Source: Niveispirillum cyanobacteriorum (lineage in GTDB: Bacteria; Pseudomonadota; Alphaproteobacteria; Azospirillales; Azospirillaceae). From it: a stretch of 64,000 nt of DNA. Every line of letters starts with the position of its first letter. Position 1 is the first letter of the stretch. A program made the translations under genes and the position numbers. This document shows, one piece after another, positions 24,444 through 33,350 of the stretch. Under the pieces are notes generated by a model. That model did not search any database, was not told where the DNA came from, and worked only from the letters and a program-made list of their open reading frames with translations. The stretch spans positions 620,001 to 684,000 of the forward strand of contig NZ_CP025613.1 of assembly GCF_002868735.1 (NCBI RefSeq), written 5' to 3'.

Positions 24444-25946
24444 ATGTCCGCCACCGCCGCCCTTCTGGACCGTCTTGGCATCGCTCATCTCGTCACGGAG
24501 GGGGATATCGTCTCTCGCTCCCCCATCGATGGCTCCCGTTTGGGGGCCGTGAAGGCTCATAGCGCCGCCGAGGTTGATGCCGTATTGGCCCAGTCCGCCG
24601 CCGCCTTCAAGGCCTGGCGCACCGTTCCCGCCCCCCGCCGGGGCGAACTGATCCGTCTGTTTGGTGAGGTACTGCGGGAGCACAAGGCCGACCTGGGCGC
24701 TCTGGTGACGCTGGAGGCCGGCAAGATCGTTCAGGAAGGCCTGGGCGAGGTGCAGGAGATGATCGATATCTGCGACTTCGCGGTGGGCTTGTCGCGGCAG
24801 TTGCACGGTCTGACCATCGCGTCCGAACGCCCCCGCCACCGCATGGTGGAAACCTGGCAGCCGCTGGGCCCTGTCGCCATCATAACCGCCTTCAACTTCC
24901 CAGTGGCCGTCTGGGCCTGGAACGCGGCCCTGGCATTGGTCTGCGGCGATCCGGTGATCTGGAAGCCATCGGAGAAGACCCCGCTGACGGCCCTGGCGAC
25001 CCAGGCCCTGTTCGAAAAGGCCCTGGCCCGCTTCGGTGACGCTCCCGAAGGATTGTCCCAACTGCTGTTTGGCCTGCGTGAAGTGGGCGAACAGATCGCC
25101 GCCGATCCCCGCGTGCCCCTGGTCAGCGCCACCGGCTCCACCCGCATGGGTCGCGAAGTCGCTCCAGTGGTCGCGAAGCGCTTTGGCCGTTCCATCCTGG
25201 AACTGGGCGGCAACAATGCCATGATCGTGACGCCGTCGGCGGACCTGAGGCTGGCCGTGCGCGCCATCCTGTTCGCCGCCGTCGGCACCGCCGGTCAGCG
25301 CTGCACCACCCTGCGCCGCCTGATCGTGCATAATGATTGCTATGACAAGGTCGTGTCGGCGGTGAAGACGGCCTTTGCCGCCATTCAGCCGGGTGATCCG
25401 CGCCATGCGGGCACCCTGATGGGTCCGCTGATCGACAAGGCCGCCTTTGATGCCGTGACCAAGGCGCTGGATGCCGCCAAGGCCCAGGGTGGCACCGTCC
25501 ATGGCGGTGGCCGTGCCCTGGCCGACACCTTCCCCGATGCCTGGTACGCCTACCCTGCCATTGCGGAGATGCCGGCCCAGACGGAGATCGTAAAGCACGA
25601 GACCTTCGGCCCCATTCTCTATGTCCTGCGCTACAGCGACTTCGAGGAAGCCGTGGCCATGCAGAACGACGTGCCGCAGGGCCTGTCGTCCAGCATCATC
25701 ACACGCGACCTGCTGGAGGCCGAGCGCTTCCTGGCCCCCGATGGCTCCGACTGCGGCATCGCCAATGTCAATATGGGCCCCAGCGGTGCTGAAATCGGCG
25801 GTGCCTTCGGTGGTGAGAAGGAAACCGGTGGTGGCCGCGAAAGCGGTTCGGACAGCTGGCGGCAATATATGCGCCGCCAGACCTCGGCCATCAATTACGG
25901 CACCTCCCTGCCGCTGGCCCAGGGGATTGAGTTCCCGGAGCTGTGA
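24444..25946 (+). CDS. amaB: L-2-aminoadipate-6-semialdehyde dehydrogenase (ALDH7 family)
   Basis: A 500-residue aldehyde dehydrogenase. Visible motifs are TAFNFPVAVWAWN with WKPSEKTPLTA (NAD site), LELGGNNAMIV with the general-base Glu, and catalytic Cys 287 in TAGQRCTTLRRL. The ALDH7 ending EIGGAFGGEKETGGGRESGS followed by DSWRQYMRRQT is diagnostic of antiquitin-type enzymes (AmaB/Pcd). They oxidise aminoadipate semialdehyde/piperideine-6-carboxylate to L-2-aminoadipate. It pairs with the preceding saccharopine dehydrogenase-like gene and is followed by an Lrp regulator. GGAG precedes the ATG at 24444. Confidence 0.92.
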   Translation: MSATAALLDRLGIAHLVTEGDIVSRSPIDGSRLGAVKAHSAAEVDAVLAQSAAAFKAWRTVPAPRRGELIRLFGEVLREHKADLGALVTLEAGKIVQEGLGEVQEMIDICDFAVGLSRQLHGLTIASERPRHRMVETWQPLGPVAIITAFNFPVAVWAWNAALALVCGDPVIWKPSEKTPLTALATQALFEKALARFGDAPEGLSQLLFGLREVGEQIAADPRVPLVSATGSTRMGREVAPVVAKRFGRSILELGGNNAMIVTPSADLRLAVRAILFAAVGTAGQRCTTLRRLIVHNDCYDKVVSAVKTAFAAIQPGDPRHAGTLMGPLIDKAAFDAVTKALDAAKAQGGTVHGGGRALADTFPDAWYAYPAIAEMPAQTEIVKHETFGPILYVLRYSDFEEAVAMQNDVPQGLSSSIITRDLLEAERFLAPDGSDCGIANVNMGPSGAEIGGAFGGEKETGGGRESGSDSWRQYMRRQTSAINYGTSLPLAQGIEFPEL

Positions 25947-26011
25947 TAGGATGCAGGGCGGGTGGGTAACCATCCGCCCCGACCTGTATTCCCGTTCTAC
26001 CAAGGCCCCCA

Positions 26012-26455
26012 ATGGACGCCACTGACGCTCAACAGGATGCCGTTGATACGGCCCTGCTCGCCCTTCTGAAGGCCAATGCCCGTGAACCGGCGGCATCGCT
26101 GGCGCGTAAATTGGGGCTGGCCCGGTCGTCGGTGCAGGCCCGCATCGCGCGGCTGGAACGGTTAGGTATCATCCAGGGCTATACGCTGCGTCAGGATCCG
26201 GGCAGCAGTCGGCTGATCCGCGCCTATGTCCTGCTTTCCACCAACCCCAAGATGCTGTCCCGCATCGTGGCGGAGGTGAAGCGGATCACGGAGGTGGAAA
26301 GCCTGTCCGCTATCTCCGGCACCTACGACATGATGGCCGTCATCGCGGCCCAGTCGGTTCAGGATATCGACCGCGTTCTGGACCTGCTGGGTCAGGTCCA
26401 GGGTATCGAACGCACCATGTCGTCCCTGGTCCTGTCGGATAAATTCAGGCGATAG
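26012..26455 (+). CDS. Lrp/AsnC-family transcriptional regulator
   Basis: A 147-residue feast-famine regulator. The N-terminal helix-turn-helix is REPAASLARKLGLARSSVQA; the RAM effector domain contains VESLSAISGTYDMMAVI. It probably senses an amino acid, and its position right behind the lysine degradation genes suggests lysine or aminoadipate and local control. Its stop overlaps the convergent flavoprotein gene by 11 bp. Confidence 0.9.
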   Translation: MDATDAQQDAVDTALLALLKANAREPAASLARKLGLARSSVQARIARLERLGIIQGYTLRQDPGSSRLIRAYVLLSTNPKMLSRIVAEVKRITEVESLSAISGTYDMMAVIAAQSVQDIDRVLDLLGQVQGIERTMSSLVLSDKFRR

Positions 26456-27230
26456 AACGCCGGGCGAGAACCGCCACCAAATGAGCGCGATACGCTGCGT
26501 CGGCATGCATGTCGCTGTTCAGGCCGTCTGCATCCAGCACCAGCCCGTCCAACGCATCGGCACTGAACCGCCCGGTCAGCGCCGCCTCTGCCGCGTCCCA
26601 CCGGAACACCGATGCAGCGGCCCCCGTTACCGCCACCCGCACCGCGTCGCCACGCTGGGCGACGAACACGCCCGCAATGGCATAGCGGCTGGCCGGATTG
26701 GGAAATTTGGCATAGCGGGCATGGGACGCTGCGGGGAAGAAGACGGATGTCACGACTTCACCGGGCAGCAACGCCGTCTCAAACAGACCGGTAAAGAACT
26801 GCCCGCCTGCGATATCCCGCCGGTCGGTGCGGATGACCGCATCCAGCGCCACAACCGCCGCTGGATAATCCGCCGCCGGATCGGCATTGGCGATGGACCC
26901 GCCGATGGTCCCGCGGTTGCGCACTTGGGGATCGCCGATATGGGCCGCCAGATCGGCCAGCCCCGGCAACACCGCGCGAACCACATCGCTACCGGCCACG
27001 GCGGCATGCGTCGCCATGGCCCCGATGCGGACCCCGTCCCCCTCCGCCGCAATCTCCCGCAATCCGGGAACGGCGGACAGATCCACAAGGGATGTCGGCA
27101 TGGCCAGGCGCTGCTTCAGGGTCGGGATCAGGGTCTGGCCCCCGGCCAGGGCCTTGGCATCCTCATCCCCCGTCAACAGTTCGACCACATCGGACAGGGT
27201 GGCGGGACGGTGATAATCGAACCCGTACAT
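26445..27230 (-). CDS. FAD-binding (medium) subunit of a xanthine dehydrogenase/CO dehydrogenase-type enzyme
   Basis: A 261-residue flavoprotein subunit. Hallmarks are AGGQTLIPTLKQRLAMP and GDPQVRNRGTIGGSIANADP, the two FAD-binding signatures of CoxM/XdhA-type subunits, then a C-terminal CO_deh_flav_C-like domain. It would pass electrons between FAD and the [2Fe-2S] subunit encoded four bases upstream. Unusually, no molybdopterin large subunit gene flanks the pair: the next gene downstream is Lrp on the other strand, and the next upstream is a peptidase. The ATG at 27230 is preferred over a long unsupported upstream extension. Confidence 0.88.
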   Translation of the reverse strand: MYGFDYHRPATLSDVVELLTGDEDAKALAGGQTLIPTLKQRLAMPTSLVDLSAVPGLREIAAEGDGVRIGAMATHAAVAGSDVVRAVLPGLADLAAHIGDPQVRNRGTIGGSIANADPAADYPAAVVALDAVIRTDRRDIAGGQFFTGLFETALLPGEVVTSVFFPAASHARYAKFPNPASRYAIAGVFVAQRGDAVRVAVTGAAASVFRWDAAEAALTGRFSADALDGLVLDADGLNSDMHADAAYRAHLVAVLARRSIA

Positions 27231-27234
27231 GGCC

Positions 27235-27714
27235 TCACCCTTCTCGCATGGCCTGCGCGCCGGCGCGCACGGCCTTGACGATATTCTGATACCCGGTGCA
27301 GCGGCAGAGATGGCCCTCCAGACCGTCGCGGATCGTCGCCTCCTCCAGGTCAGGCGCCGTGCGGGCCAGCTCAATCGCCCCCATCACCATGCCCGGCGTA
27401 CAGAACCCGCATTGCAGACCATGGTGCTCCCGGAACGCCGCCTGCATCGGATGCAGCGCCCCGTCCTGGCCCGTGATCCCCTCAATGGTCAGCACGTCGG
27501 TCCCATCGGCCTGAACCGCCAGCACCGCACAGCTTTTCACTGACGCCCCATCCAGATGCACCGTGCAGGCCCCGCACTGGCTGGTATCACACCCGATATG
27601 GGTGCCGGTCAGCCCCAACTCATCCCGCAGCAACTGCGACAGCAGCAGACGCGGGTCCACCTCCCGGCTCAACCGGACGCCATTGACGGTCAGGGTAATC
27701 GCGACGGACATCAT
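27235..27714 (-). CDS. [2Fe-2S] (small) subunit of a xanthine dehydrogenase/CO dehydrogenase-type enzyme
   Basis: A 159-residue iron-sulfur subunit with both cluster domains: plant-type ferredoxin cysteines in [16 protein letters not shown], and the helical domain [10 protein letters not shown] ... [11 protein letters not shown]. Such subunits accept electrons from a molybdenum hydroxylase active site and hand them to the FAD subunit. The ATGATG start at 27714 follows a GGGGGC stretch. The gene is divergent from the S9 peptidase across 172 bp. The large catalytic subunit must be elsewhere, or these subunits serve another partner. Confidence 0.9.
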   Translation of the reverse strand: MMSVAITLTVNGVRLSREVDPRLLLSQLLRDELGLTGTHIGCDTSQCGACTVHLDGASVKSCAVLAVQADGTDVLTIEGITGQDGALHPMQAAFREHHGLQCGFCTPGMVMGAIELARTAPDLEEATIRDGLEGHLCRCTGYQNIVKAVRAGAQAMREG

Positions 27715-27886
27715 GCCCCCATCAATCTCTTGGCCCTTATCTGTGCCGCCGTTGGTCACTGCGTCAAGCGGCTGCATACCCCGACACAATTGTCACCGCT
27801 TCGTAACAGGCTTGTTACAGCCCTATCGGGCTACCCCCATCGCTGGCATCCTGCGCCCCAAAATCCTGTCGGACGGAGGATAAGAA

Positions 27887-29944
27887 ATGCGTTTTGGGTC
27901 TTTCGCGCGTGTGGGTCTGCTGCTGGGGGCGGCGTCGGTGGCGTTTGCCGCGCCGGTCATGGCCCAGGAAAAGAAGGTGATGACCGCCACGGACATGTGG
28001 GGGCTGAAGCGGGTAGCTTCGCCCGCCCTGTCACCTGACGGCAAGGCAGCCGTCGTGTCGGTTTCCGTCTTCGACTTGAAGACGGATAAGCGCGCCGCCG
28101 ACCTCTGGCTGTTTCCGGTCGATGGCGGCCCGGCGCGGCAACTGACCACCGATCCGGCGGCAGAAGCCGATGCGGTGTGGAGCCCGGATGGCAAATACAT
28201 TGCCTTCACCGCCAAACGCGACGATGACAAGGCCCCGCAGATCTATGTCCTGCCCGTCGGCGGGGGTGAGGCCAAGCGGGTGACGACTGTCCCCACCGGT
28301 GCCCGCACGCCGAAATGGCTGGCCGATGGTAAGGGCCTGGTCTTCATGAGCCGCGTCTGGACCGACCTGTCCACCTGGGATGATCAGGCCAAGCGCCTGA
28401 AGGACCGGGAAGAGACCAAGATGACGGCCAAGGTCTGGGACAAAGCGCCCATCGCCTATTTCGACCATTATCTGGACGACCGCGAAAACCATCTCTATGC
28501 CACCGACATTGATGGTGCCGCCCCGCGCGCCATTACGCTCGGCTCCGGTGTGTCGGTGCAATATAACGAAGGCGGCGCGCCGTTCGATATCTCGCCCGAC
28601 GGCAAGGAAATCGCCTTCCCGGTCAATGTCGACAAGGTCGGCAACCGCCCCAATATCGACCTTTTCACCATCGCCGTGGCCGGCGGTGCTGCCACCAACA
28701 TCACGCCTGACAACAAGACCGGGCCAGACAGCAACCCCGTCTATTCGCCCGACGGCAAGTCGCTTGCCTATAATCAGCGCACCATTTTCGGCTTCTATGG
28801 CGAAAATGCGAAGCTGATGGTGCGCGACCGGGCCACGGGTGCCACGCGCAACATCACCGACGGATTTGACCGCTCGGCCAGCGACTTCTCCTGGACAGAT
28901 GACAGTGCCGCGCTTTATGGCGCGGTCGATGATGCCTCCGTCCAGCGTGTCTATCGCTATGATCCCAAGGGTAAAGACAAGCCGCGCCGCATCACCGATG
29001 GCTCCACCGGCGACGTGACCGATGTGGAAGTGGCCGGCAAATCGCTGGTGGCCCTGCGCCAGTCGATCAGCGCGCCCGCCGAACTGGTTGCCATCGACGC
29101 GAAGTCCGGCAAGGTCCGCGACATCTCTGCCGCCAATGCCCAGGCCCTGGCCGGGTTCCAAATGGGCAAGGTGGAAAGCGTCACCTACAAAGGCGCCAAT
29201 AACGCCGACATCCAGATGTGGGTGGTCTATCCGCCCAATTTCGATCCGACGAAGAAATATCCCGCCATGATGCTGGTCCATGGCGGCCCGCATAATGCCA
29301 TCACCGATGCTTTCAGCTACCGCTGGAACGCCCAGGTCTTCGCCGGCTGGGGCTATGTTGTCACCTGGCATAATTTCCACGGGTCCAGCGGCTTTGGTCA
29401 GGCCTTTACCGACAGCATCAATCCCGAATGGGGGGAGGTGCCCTATCAGGACACGATGAAGGCTGCCGACTGGCTGGCCGCCAAGCCCTTCATCGACAAG
29501 GACCGTATGCTGGCCGCCGGTGCGTCTTATGGCGGTTACCTGACCAGCTTCATCCTGGGCCGCGAACATCCGTTCAAGACGCTGGTCATCCATGCCGCCG
29601 TCTATAATCTCTATACCCAGTACGCCGCTGATTTCAGCGGTTCTCAGGCGCGGTTCAAGGAGTTCTGGGACGATCAGGCCAATATCGCCCGCAATTCCCC
29701 GCATATGCAGGCCGGCAAATTCAAGACGCCGACCCTGGTCCTGCATGGCGAACAGGATCTGCGCGTGCCCATCAATCACGGTATCGAGCTGTTCAACACC
29801 TTACAGCGCCGGGGCGTGGAAAGCCGTCTGGTCTATTTCCCCGACGAGAACCACTGGGTCCTGAAGCCGCAGAACAGCGTCTTCTGGTACAGTGAGGTGG
29901 AGCGCTGGACCAAGGCGCATGTGACGCCGGGACCGGCCAACTAA
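27887..29944 (+). CDS. S9-family prolyl oligopeptidase / dipeptidyl aminopeptidase, exported
   Basis: A 685-residue exported serine peptidase. The signal peptide is MRFGSFARVGLLLGAASVAF, cleaved near VMAQ. The N-terminal half is a TolB/DPP-type beta propeller with repeated SPDGK motifs (LSPDGKAAV, SPDGKYIAF, SPDGKSLAY). The C-terminal alpha/beta-hydrolase domain has VHGGPHNA (oxyanion), nucleophile Ser 547 in GASYGGYLTSF, the acid near HGEQDLRVP, and His in DENHW. It degrades short peptides in the periplasm. It appears monocistronic, with its own terminator. Confidence 0.92.
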   Translation: MRFGSFARVGLLLGAASVAFAAPVMAQEKKVMTATDMWGLKRVASPALSPDGKAAVVSVSVFDLKTDKRAADLWLFPVDGGPARQLTTDPAAEADAVWSPDGKYIAFTAKRDDDKAPQIYVLPVGGGEAKRVTTVPTGARTPKWLADGKGLVFMSRVWTDLSTWDDQAKRLKDREETKMTAKVWDKAPIAYFDHYLDDRENHLYATDIDGAAPRAITLGSGVSVQYNEGGAPFDISPDGKEIAFPVNVDKVGNRPNIDLFTIAVAGGAATNITPDNKTGPDSNPVYSPDGKSLAYNQRTIFGFYGENAKLMVRDRATGATRNITDGFDRSASDFSWTDDSAALYGAVDDASVQRVYRYDPKGKDKPRRITDGSTGDVTDVEVAGKSLVALRQSISAPAELVAIDAKSGKVRDISAANAQALAGFQMGKVESVTYKGANNADIQMWVVYPPNFDPTKKYPAMMLVHGGPHNAITDAFSYRWNAQVFAGWGYVVTWHNFHGSSGFGQAFTDSINPEWGEVPYQDTMKAADWLAAKPFIDKDRMLAAGASYGGYLTSFILGREHPFKTLVIHAAVYNLYTQYAADFSGSQARFKEFWDDQANIARNSPHMQAGKFKTPTLVLHGEQDLRVPINHGIELFNTLQRRGVESRLVYFPDENHWVLKPQNSVFWYSEVERWTKAHVTPGPAN

Positions 29945-29955
29945 GCTGACGATCC

Positions 29956-29986
29956 AAGGGCGGGGCCGAAAGGTTCCGCCCTTTTT
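29956..29986 (+). terminator. Rho-independent terminator after the S9 peptidase
   Basis: AAGGGCGG/CCGCCCTT stem with a 12-nt loop, running directly into TTT. Confidence 0.8.
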
Positions 29987-30114
29987 GCTGGTGGATTATT
30001 TCTCCAGATGAAATAATGAACTGCCCAGTCAGCGGATTAACGTCACCACCTTCATGATCCATTCTCCCCTGGAAGGCCGGGACCGCCGGCCCCATGAAAC
30101 CAGGGATCAGAACC

Positions 30115-30723
30115 ATGAAGCTCCATTACCATCCCCTGTCGGGCAATGCCCACCGCGCCCGCCTGTTCCTGTCGCTGCTGGCCCTGCCGCATGAACTTGT
30201 AGAGGTCGATCTGATGGCCGGCGCGCATAAGCGCCCGGAATTCCTGGCCCTGAACCCGTTCGGACAGGTGCCGGTGCTGGAGGATGGCGACGTGGTCATC
30301 CCCGAAAGCACCGCCATCCTGATTTATCTGGCAAAGAAGCAGGGCGGGGCCTGGCTGCCGGAGGATGCGCAAGGTGCCGCCGCTGTTCAACGCTGGCTGG
30401 CCGTCGCATCGGGTGAAGTGGCCTATGGCCCCGCCGCCGCCCGCCTGATCAACCTGCTGGGTGCCAAGTTCAACGCAGAGGAAGTGATCGCCCGCGCCCA
30501 CACCCTGCTGGCCCGACTGGAGGCACATCTGGATGGCCGCGACTGGCTGGTCGGCACCCGCCCGACCATCGCCGATATCGCCATCTATTCCTACGTGGCG
30601 CGCGCGCCGGAGGGTAATGTCGATCTCGTGGCCTATCCGCGCGTCAAGGCCTTTCTAGCCCGGATCGAGGGGCTGCCCGGCTTCGTGCCGTTCGTATCCA
30701 CGCCCGTGGGTCTGTCCGCCTGA
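30115..30723 (+). CDS. glutathione S-transferase family protein
   Basis: A 202-residue GST. The N-terminal thioredoxin-fold domain begins [20 protein letters not shown], and the glutathione-binding segment is [20 protein letters not shown]. The C-terminal helical domain has [17 protein letters not shown], the N-capping box region. Substrate is unknown. It is the first gene of a same-strand run with the PNPOx-reductase fusion (30 bp downstream) and a SnoaL-like protein, suggesting a shared electrophile or oxidative-stress role. The ATG at 30115 has AGGGATC upstream; an earlier ATG at 30094 lacks a ribosome site. Confidence 0.88.
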   Translation: MKLHYHPLSGNAHRARLFLSLLALPHELVEVDLMAGAHKRPEFLALNPFGQVPVLEDGDVVIPESTAILIYLAKKQGGAWLPEDAQGAAAVQRWLAVASGEVAYGPAAARLINLLGAKFNAEEVIARAHTLLARLEAHLDGRDWLVGTRPTIADIAIYSYVARAPEGNVDLVAYPRVKAFLARIEGLPGFVPFVSTPVGLSA

Positions 30724-30752
30724 CCCGGTACCCCAAAGCGATGGAGGGGATG

Positions 30753-32798
30753 ATGACCGGCAAACTGCCCGTCTGGCATGAAGGTGAAACCGCGCTTCAG
30801 GAAAAGTTGGGCGTGGCCGCGCGGATGCAGGATGTGGGGAAGCGGGTGATCCGCGACTTCATGCCCCAGCAGCATCGCGACTTCTATGCCCAGGTCCCTT
30901 TCATCGTGGCCGGGTCAGTGGATGACAGGGGCGATGCCTGGGCCACGCTGCTGGCTGGTGGGGCGGGGTTCATCACCTCGCCCACCGCCACACGGCTGGA
31001 TATTCAGGTGCCGGTGAACCCGCAGGACCCGGCCAGTTCCGGCATGAATACCGGTGACGCCATCGGTCTGCTGGGGATCGAACTGCACACCCGCCGGCGC
31101 AACCGCGTCAACGGCATCATCCGTGCGGCCCATCCCGGCCTGCTGCGGTTTGAGGTGGATCAGAGCTTCGGCAATTGCCCGCAATATATTCAGCTGCGCG
31201 ACGTCGCCTTAGCCCGCGACCCCACCGAGCCCTTCACGGGTGACGTGCGGGAGGGCGACCAGATCGACGCTAATGCCCGCGCCGTGATTGAGGCGGCGGA
31301 CACGTTCTTCGTCGCCTCCTACGCCGATCGGGGTGGGCACCGTCAGGTCGATGTTTCCCATCGCGGCGGCAAGGCGGGCTTTGTGCGTGTCGGTGATGAC
31401 GGCACCCTGACCATCCCGGATTTCGCCGGCAACCTGTTCTTCGCGACCCTGGGCAATATCCTGCTGAACGGCAAGGCGGGGCTGGTCTTTGTCGATTTCA
31501 CGACCGGCGACATGCTGCACATGACGGGTGATGCCGCCCTGATCCTGGACGGGCCGGAGATTGCGGCCTTTCAGGGGGCCGAACGGCTTTGGACCTTCCG
31601 CGCCCGCCGCGTGGTGCATCGCCCGGCGGCCCTACCCCTGCGCTGGTCTTTTCAGCCACAGGGCTGGTCACCCAATTCCCTGATGACGGGTGATTGGCAA
31701 CAGGCGGCGGACCGGCTGCGAGCCGCCGACCTCTCCACGCAATGGCGTCCCTTCACGGTGGCCCGTATCGTGGAGGAGTCGGCGACCATCCGTTCCTTCC
31801 ACCTGCTGCCCGCCGACGGGGCTGGTCTGCTGCCGCATCTGGCGGGACAACATCTGCCCATCCGCCTGACCCTGCCCGGCAGCGACAAGCCACTCATCCG
31901 CACCTACACCCTGTCGGTAGCGCCGTCTGATGGCTATTACCGGATCAGCGTTAAGCGTGACGGCCTGGTCTCCCAGTACCTGCACGACCATGTCCGCCGG
32001 GGTGACCGGATTGAGGCCCGCGCGCCCGCCGGTGCCTTCACCATCAATGCGAGCGAGCAGCGGCCAGCCGTGCTGCTGGCCGCCGGGGTTGGCATCACGC
32101 CCATGCTGGCCATGCTGCGCCACGTGGTTTACGAGGGGCTGCGCACCCGCTCCATCCGCCCCACCATCCTGTTCCAGGCCGCCCGCAGCACGGCCGAACG
32201 GGCATTCGATCGCGAACTTTCCGATCTGGTTGCGGCAGCGGGCGGTGCCGTGCGGGTCATCCGGGTGTTAAGCGATCCCGACGATGCCATGCAGGGCCGC
32301 GATTATGATGTCGCGGGCCGCATCGACACCGCCCTGCTGAAGCAGCACCTGTCCTTCAACGATTATGATTTCTACCTCTGCGGCCCACCCGCCTTCACCC
32401 AGGCGCAGTATGACGGTCTGCGCGCCTTAAGCGTCGCCGACCACCGCATCCATGCCGAAGCCTTCGGCCCCTCCTCCTTGACCCGTACCACCGACAGCGC
32501 CAAGCCGGCGACACCGCAGCCACCGCCCGCCACCACCCCGGTCCCCGTGGCCTTCACCGCCTCGGCCAAGGAGGCGCGCTGGACACCCGGTTCCGGCACC
32601 TTGCTGGAACTGGCGGAGGCACGCGGCCTGTCCCCGGAATTCAGCTGCCGTGGCGGCACCTGCGGCAGTTGCAAGACCAGGCTGCTGGCCGGTGCCGTCA
32701 GCTACCTCAAGGAACCCACCGCCCCGCGCGCACCTGATGAAGTGCTGATCTGCTGCGCGGTCCCCAGCGGTGATCAACCCATACAACTCGACCTCTGA
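30753..32798 (+). CDS. three-domain fusion: PNPOx-like flavin domain, FAD/NAD(P) reductase, plant-type ferredoxin
   Basis: A 681-residue fusion. Residues about 1-320 form a pyridoxamine-phosphate-oxidase-like split barrel (FIVAGSVDDRGDAWATLLAG, GDAIGLLGIELHTRRRNRVNG). Residues about 335-570 form a ferredoxin-reductase module with IRTYTLSVAPSDGYYRISVK (FAD), LLAAGVGITPMLAML (NAD(P)) and YLCGPPAF. The last 85 carry a [2Fe-2S] ferredoxin with CRGGTCGSCKTRLLAG and a distal Cys in LICCAVPSG. A Pro/Thr-rich linker (TPQPPPATTPVP) precedes the ferredoxin. The layout suggests NAD(P)H-driven reduction of a substrate bound at the split barrel. Neighbours are GST, a SnoaL-like protein and LysR. ATGs at 30741 and 30750 are alternatives; GGAGGGG best serves 30753. 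Confidence 0.85.
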   Translation: MTGKLPVWHEGETALQEKLGVAARMQDVGKRVIRDFMPQQHRDFYAQVPFIVAGSVDDRGDAWATLLAGGAGFITSPTATRLDIQVPVNPQDPASSGMNTGDAIGLLGIELHTRRRNRVNGIIRAAHPGLLRFEVDQSFGNCPQYIQLRDVALARDPTEPFTGDVREGDQIDANARAVIEAADTFFVASYADRGGHRQVDVSHRGGKAGFVRVGDDGTLTIPDFAGNLFFATLGNILLNGKAGLVFVDFTTGDMLHMTGDAALILDGPEIAAFQGAERLWTFRARRVVHRPAALPLRWSFQPQGWSPNSLMTGDWQQAADRLRAADLSTQWRPFTVARIVEESATIRSFHLLPADGAGLLPHLAGQHLPIRLTLPGSDKPLIRTYTLSVAPSDGYYRISVKRDGLVSQYLHDHVRRGDRIEARAPAGAFTINASEQRPAVLLAAGVGITPMLAMLRHVVYEGLRTRSIRPTILFQAARSTAERAFDRELSDLVAAAGGAVRVIRVLSDPDDAMQGRDYDVAGRIDTALLKQHLSFNDYDFYLCGPPAFTQAQYDGLRALSVADHRIHAEAFGPSSLTRTTDSAKPATPQPPPATTPVPVAFTASAKEARWTPGSGTLLELAEARGLSPEFSCRGGTCGSCKTRLLAGAVSYLKEPTAPRAPDEVLICCAVPSGDQPIQLDL

Positions 32799-32813
32799 CC
32801 CCGGAGAAGCCCC

Positions 32814-33278
32814 ATGTCCCGTCCCCCGCTGCCCCCCTTCACCGAACAATCCGCCATCGAGAAGGTGCGCCTGGCCGAAGATGGCTGGAACAGCCGCGAC
32901 CCGGCCAAGGTGGCGCTGGCCTATACGCCCGACACGCGCTGGCGCAACCGTGCCGAATTCCTCAATGGTCGGGCCGAAGCCGAGGCCTTCCTGACCCGCA
33001 AATGGAACCGGGAGCTGGAATACCGCCTGATCAAGGAACTCTGGGCCTTCACCGGCAACCGTATCGCCGTGCGCTATGCCTATGAATATCGCGATGACAG
33101 CGGCCAATGGTACCGCGCCTTTGGCAATGAGAATTGGGAGTTTGCAGAGGATGGCCTGATGCAGGCCCGCCACGCCAGCATCAATGAACACCCGATCACA
33201 GAGGCCGACCGAAAATTCCGTTGGCCGCAGGGCCGCCGGCCTGATGACCATCCGGGCCTGAGCCATTTCGGGTTCTGA
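32814..33278 (+). CDS. SnoaL/NTF2-like protein (DUF1348 family)
   Basis: A 154-residue protein of the DUF1348 family. It has an NTF2-like cone fold predicted from [35 protein letters not shown] and [20 protein letters not shown], ending [13 protein letters not shown]. The family has no established reaction; homologues are often encoded beside LysR regulators and oxidoreductases. It lies 15 bp after the fusion reductase, certainly in the same transcript, and the next gene is a LysR regulator. Confidence 0.85.
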   Translation: MSRPPLPPFTEQSAIEKVRLAEDGWNSRDPAKVALAYTPDTRWRNRAEFLNGRAEAEAFLTRKWNRELEYRLIKELWAFTGNRIAVRYAYEYRDDSGQWYRAFGNENWEFAEDGLMQARHASINEHPITEADRKFRWPQGRRPDDHPGLSHFGF

Positions 33279-33350
33279 GGGGGCTTGCCCCCCACCCTCC
33301 CAAACTCTGCTATGCTATCCCTCCCCCAAACCCCCACGGAAGGGACAAGG

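Noticed and set aside
25957-25981. GGGCGG...CCGCCC hairpin between the aminoadipate semialdehyde dehydrogenase and Lrp genes
   Set aside because: Six-base stem with a long loop and no T-run; it may affect coupling but is not distinguishable from background in GC-rich DNA.
26437-26448. GATAAAT half-site near the end of the Lrp gene
   Set aside because: Single half-site within coding sequence, no dyad.
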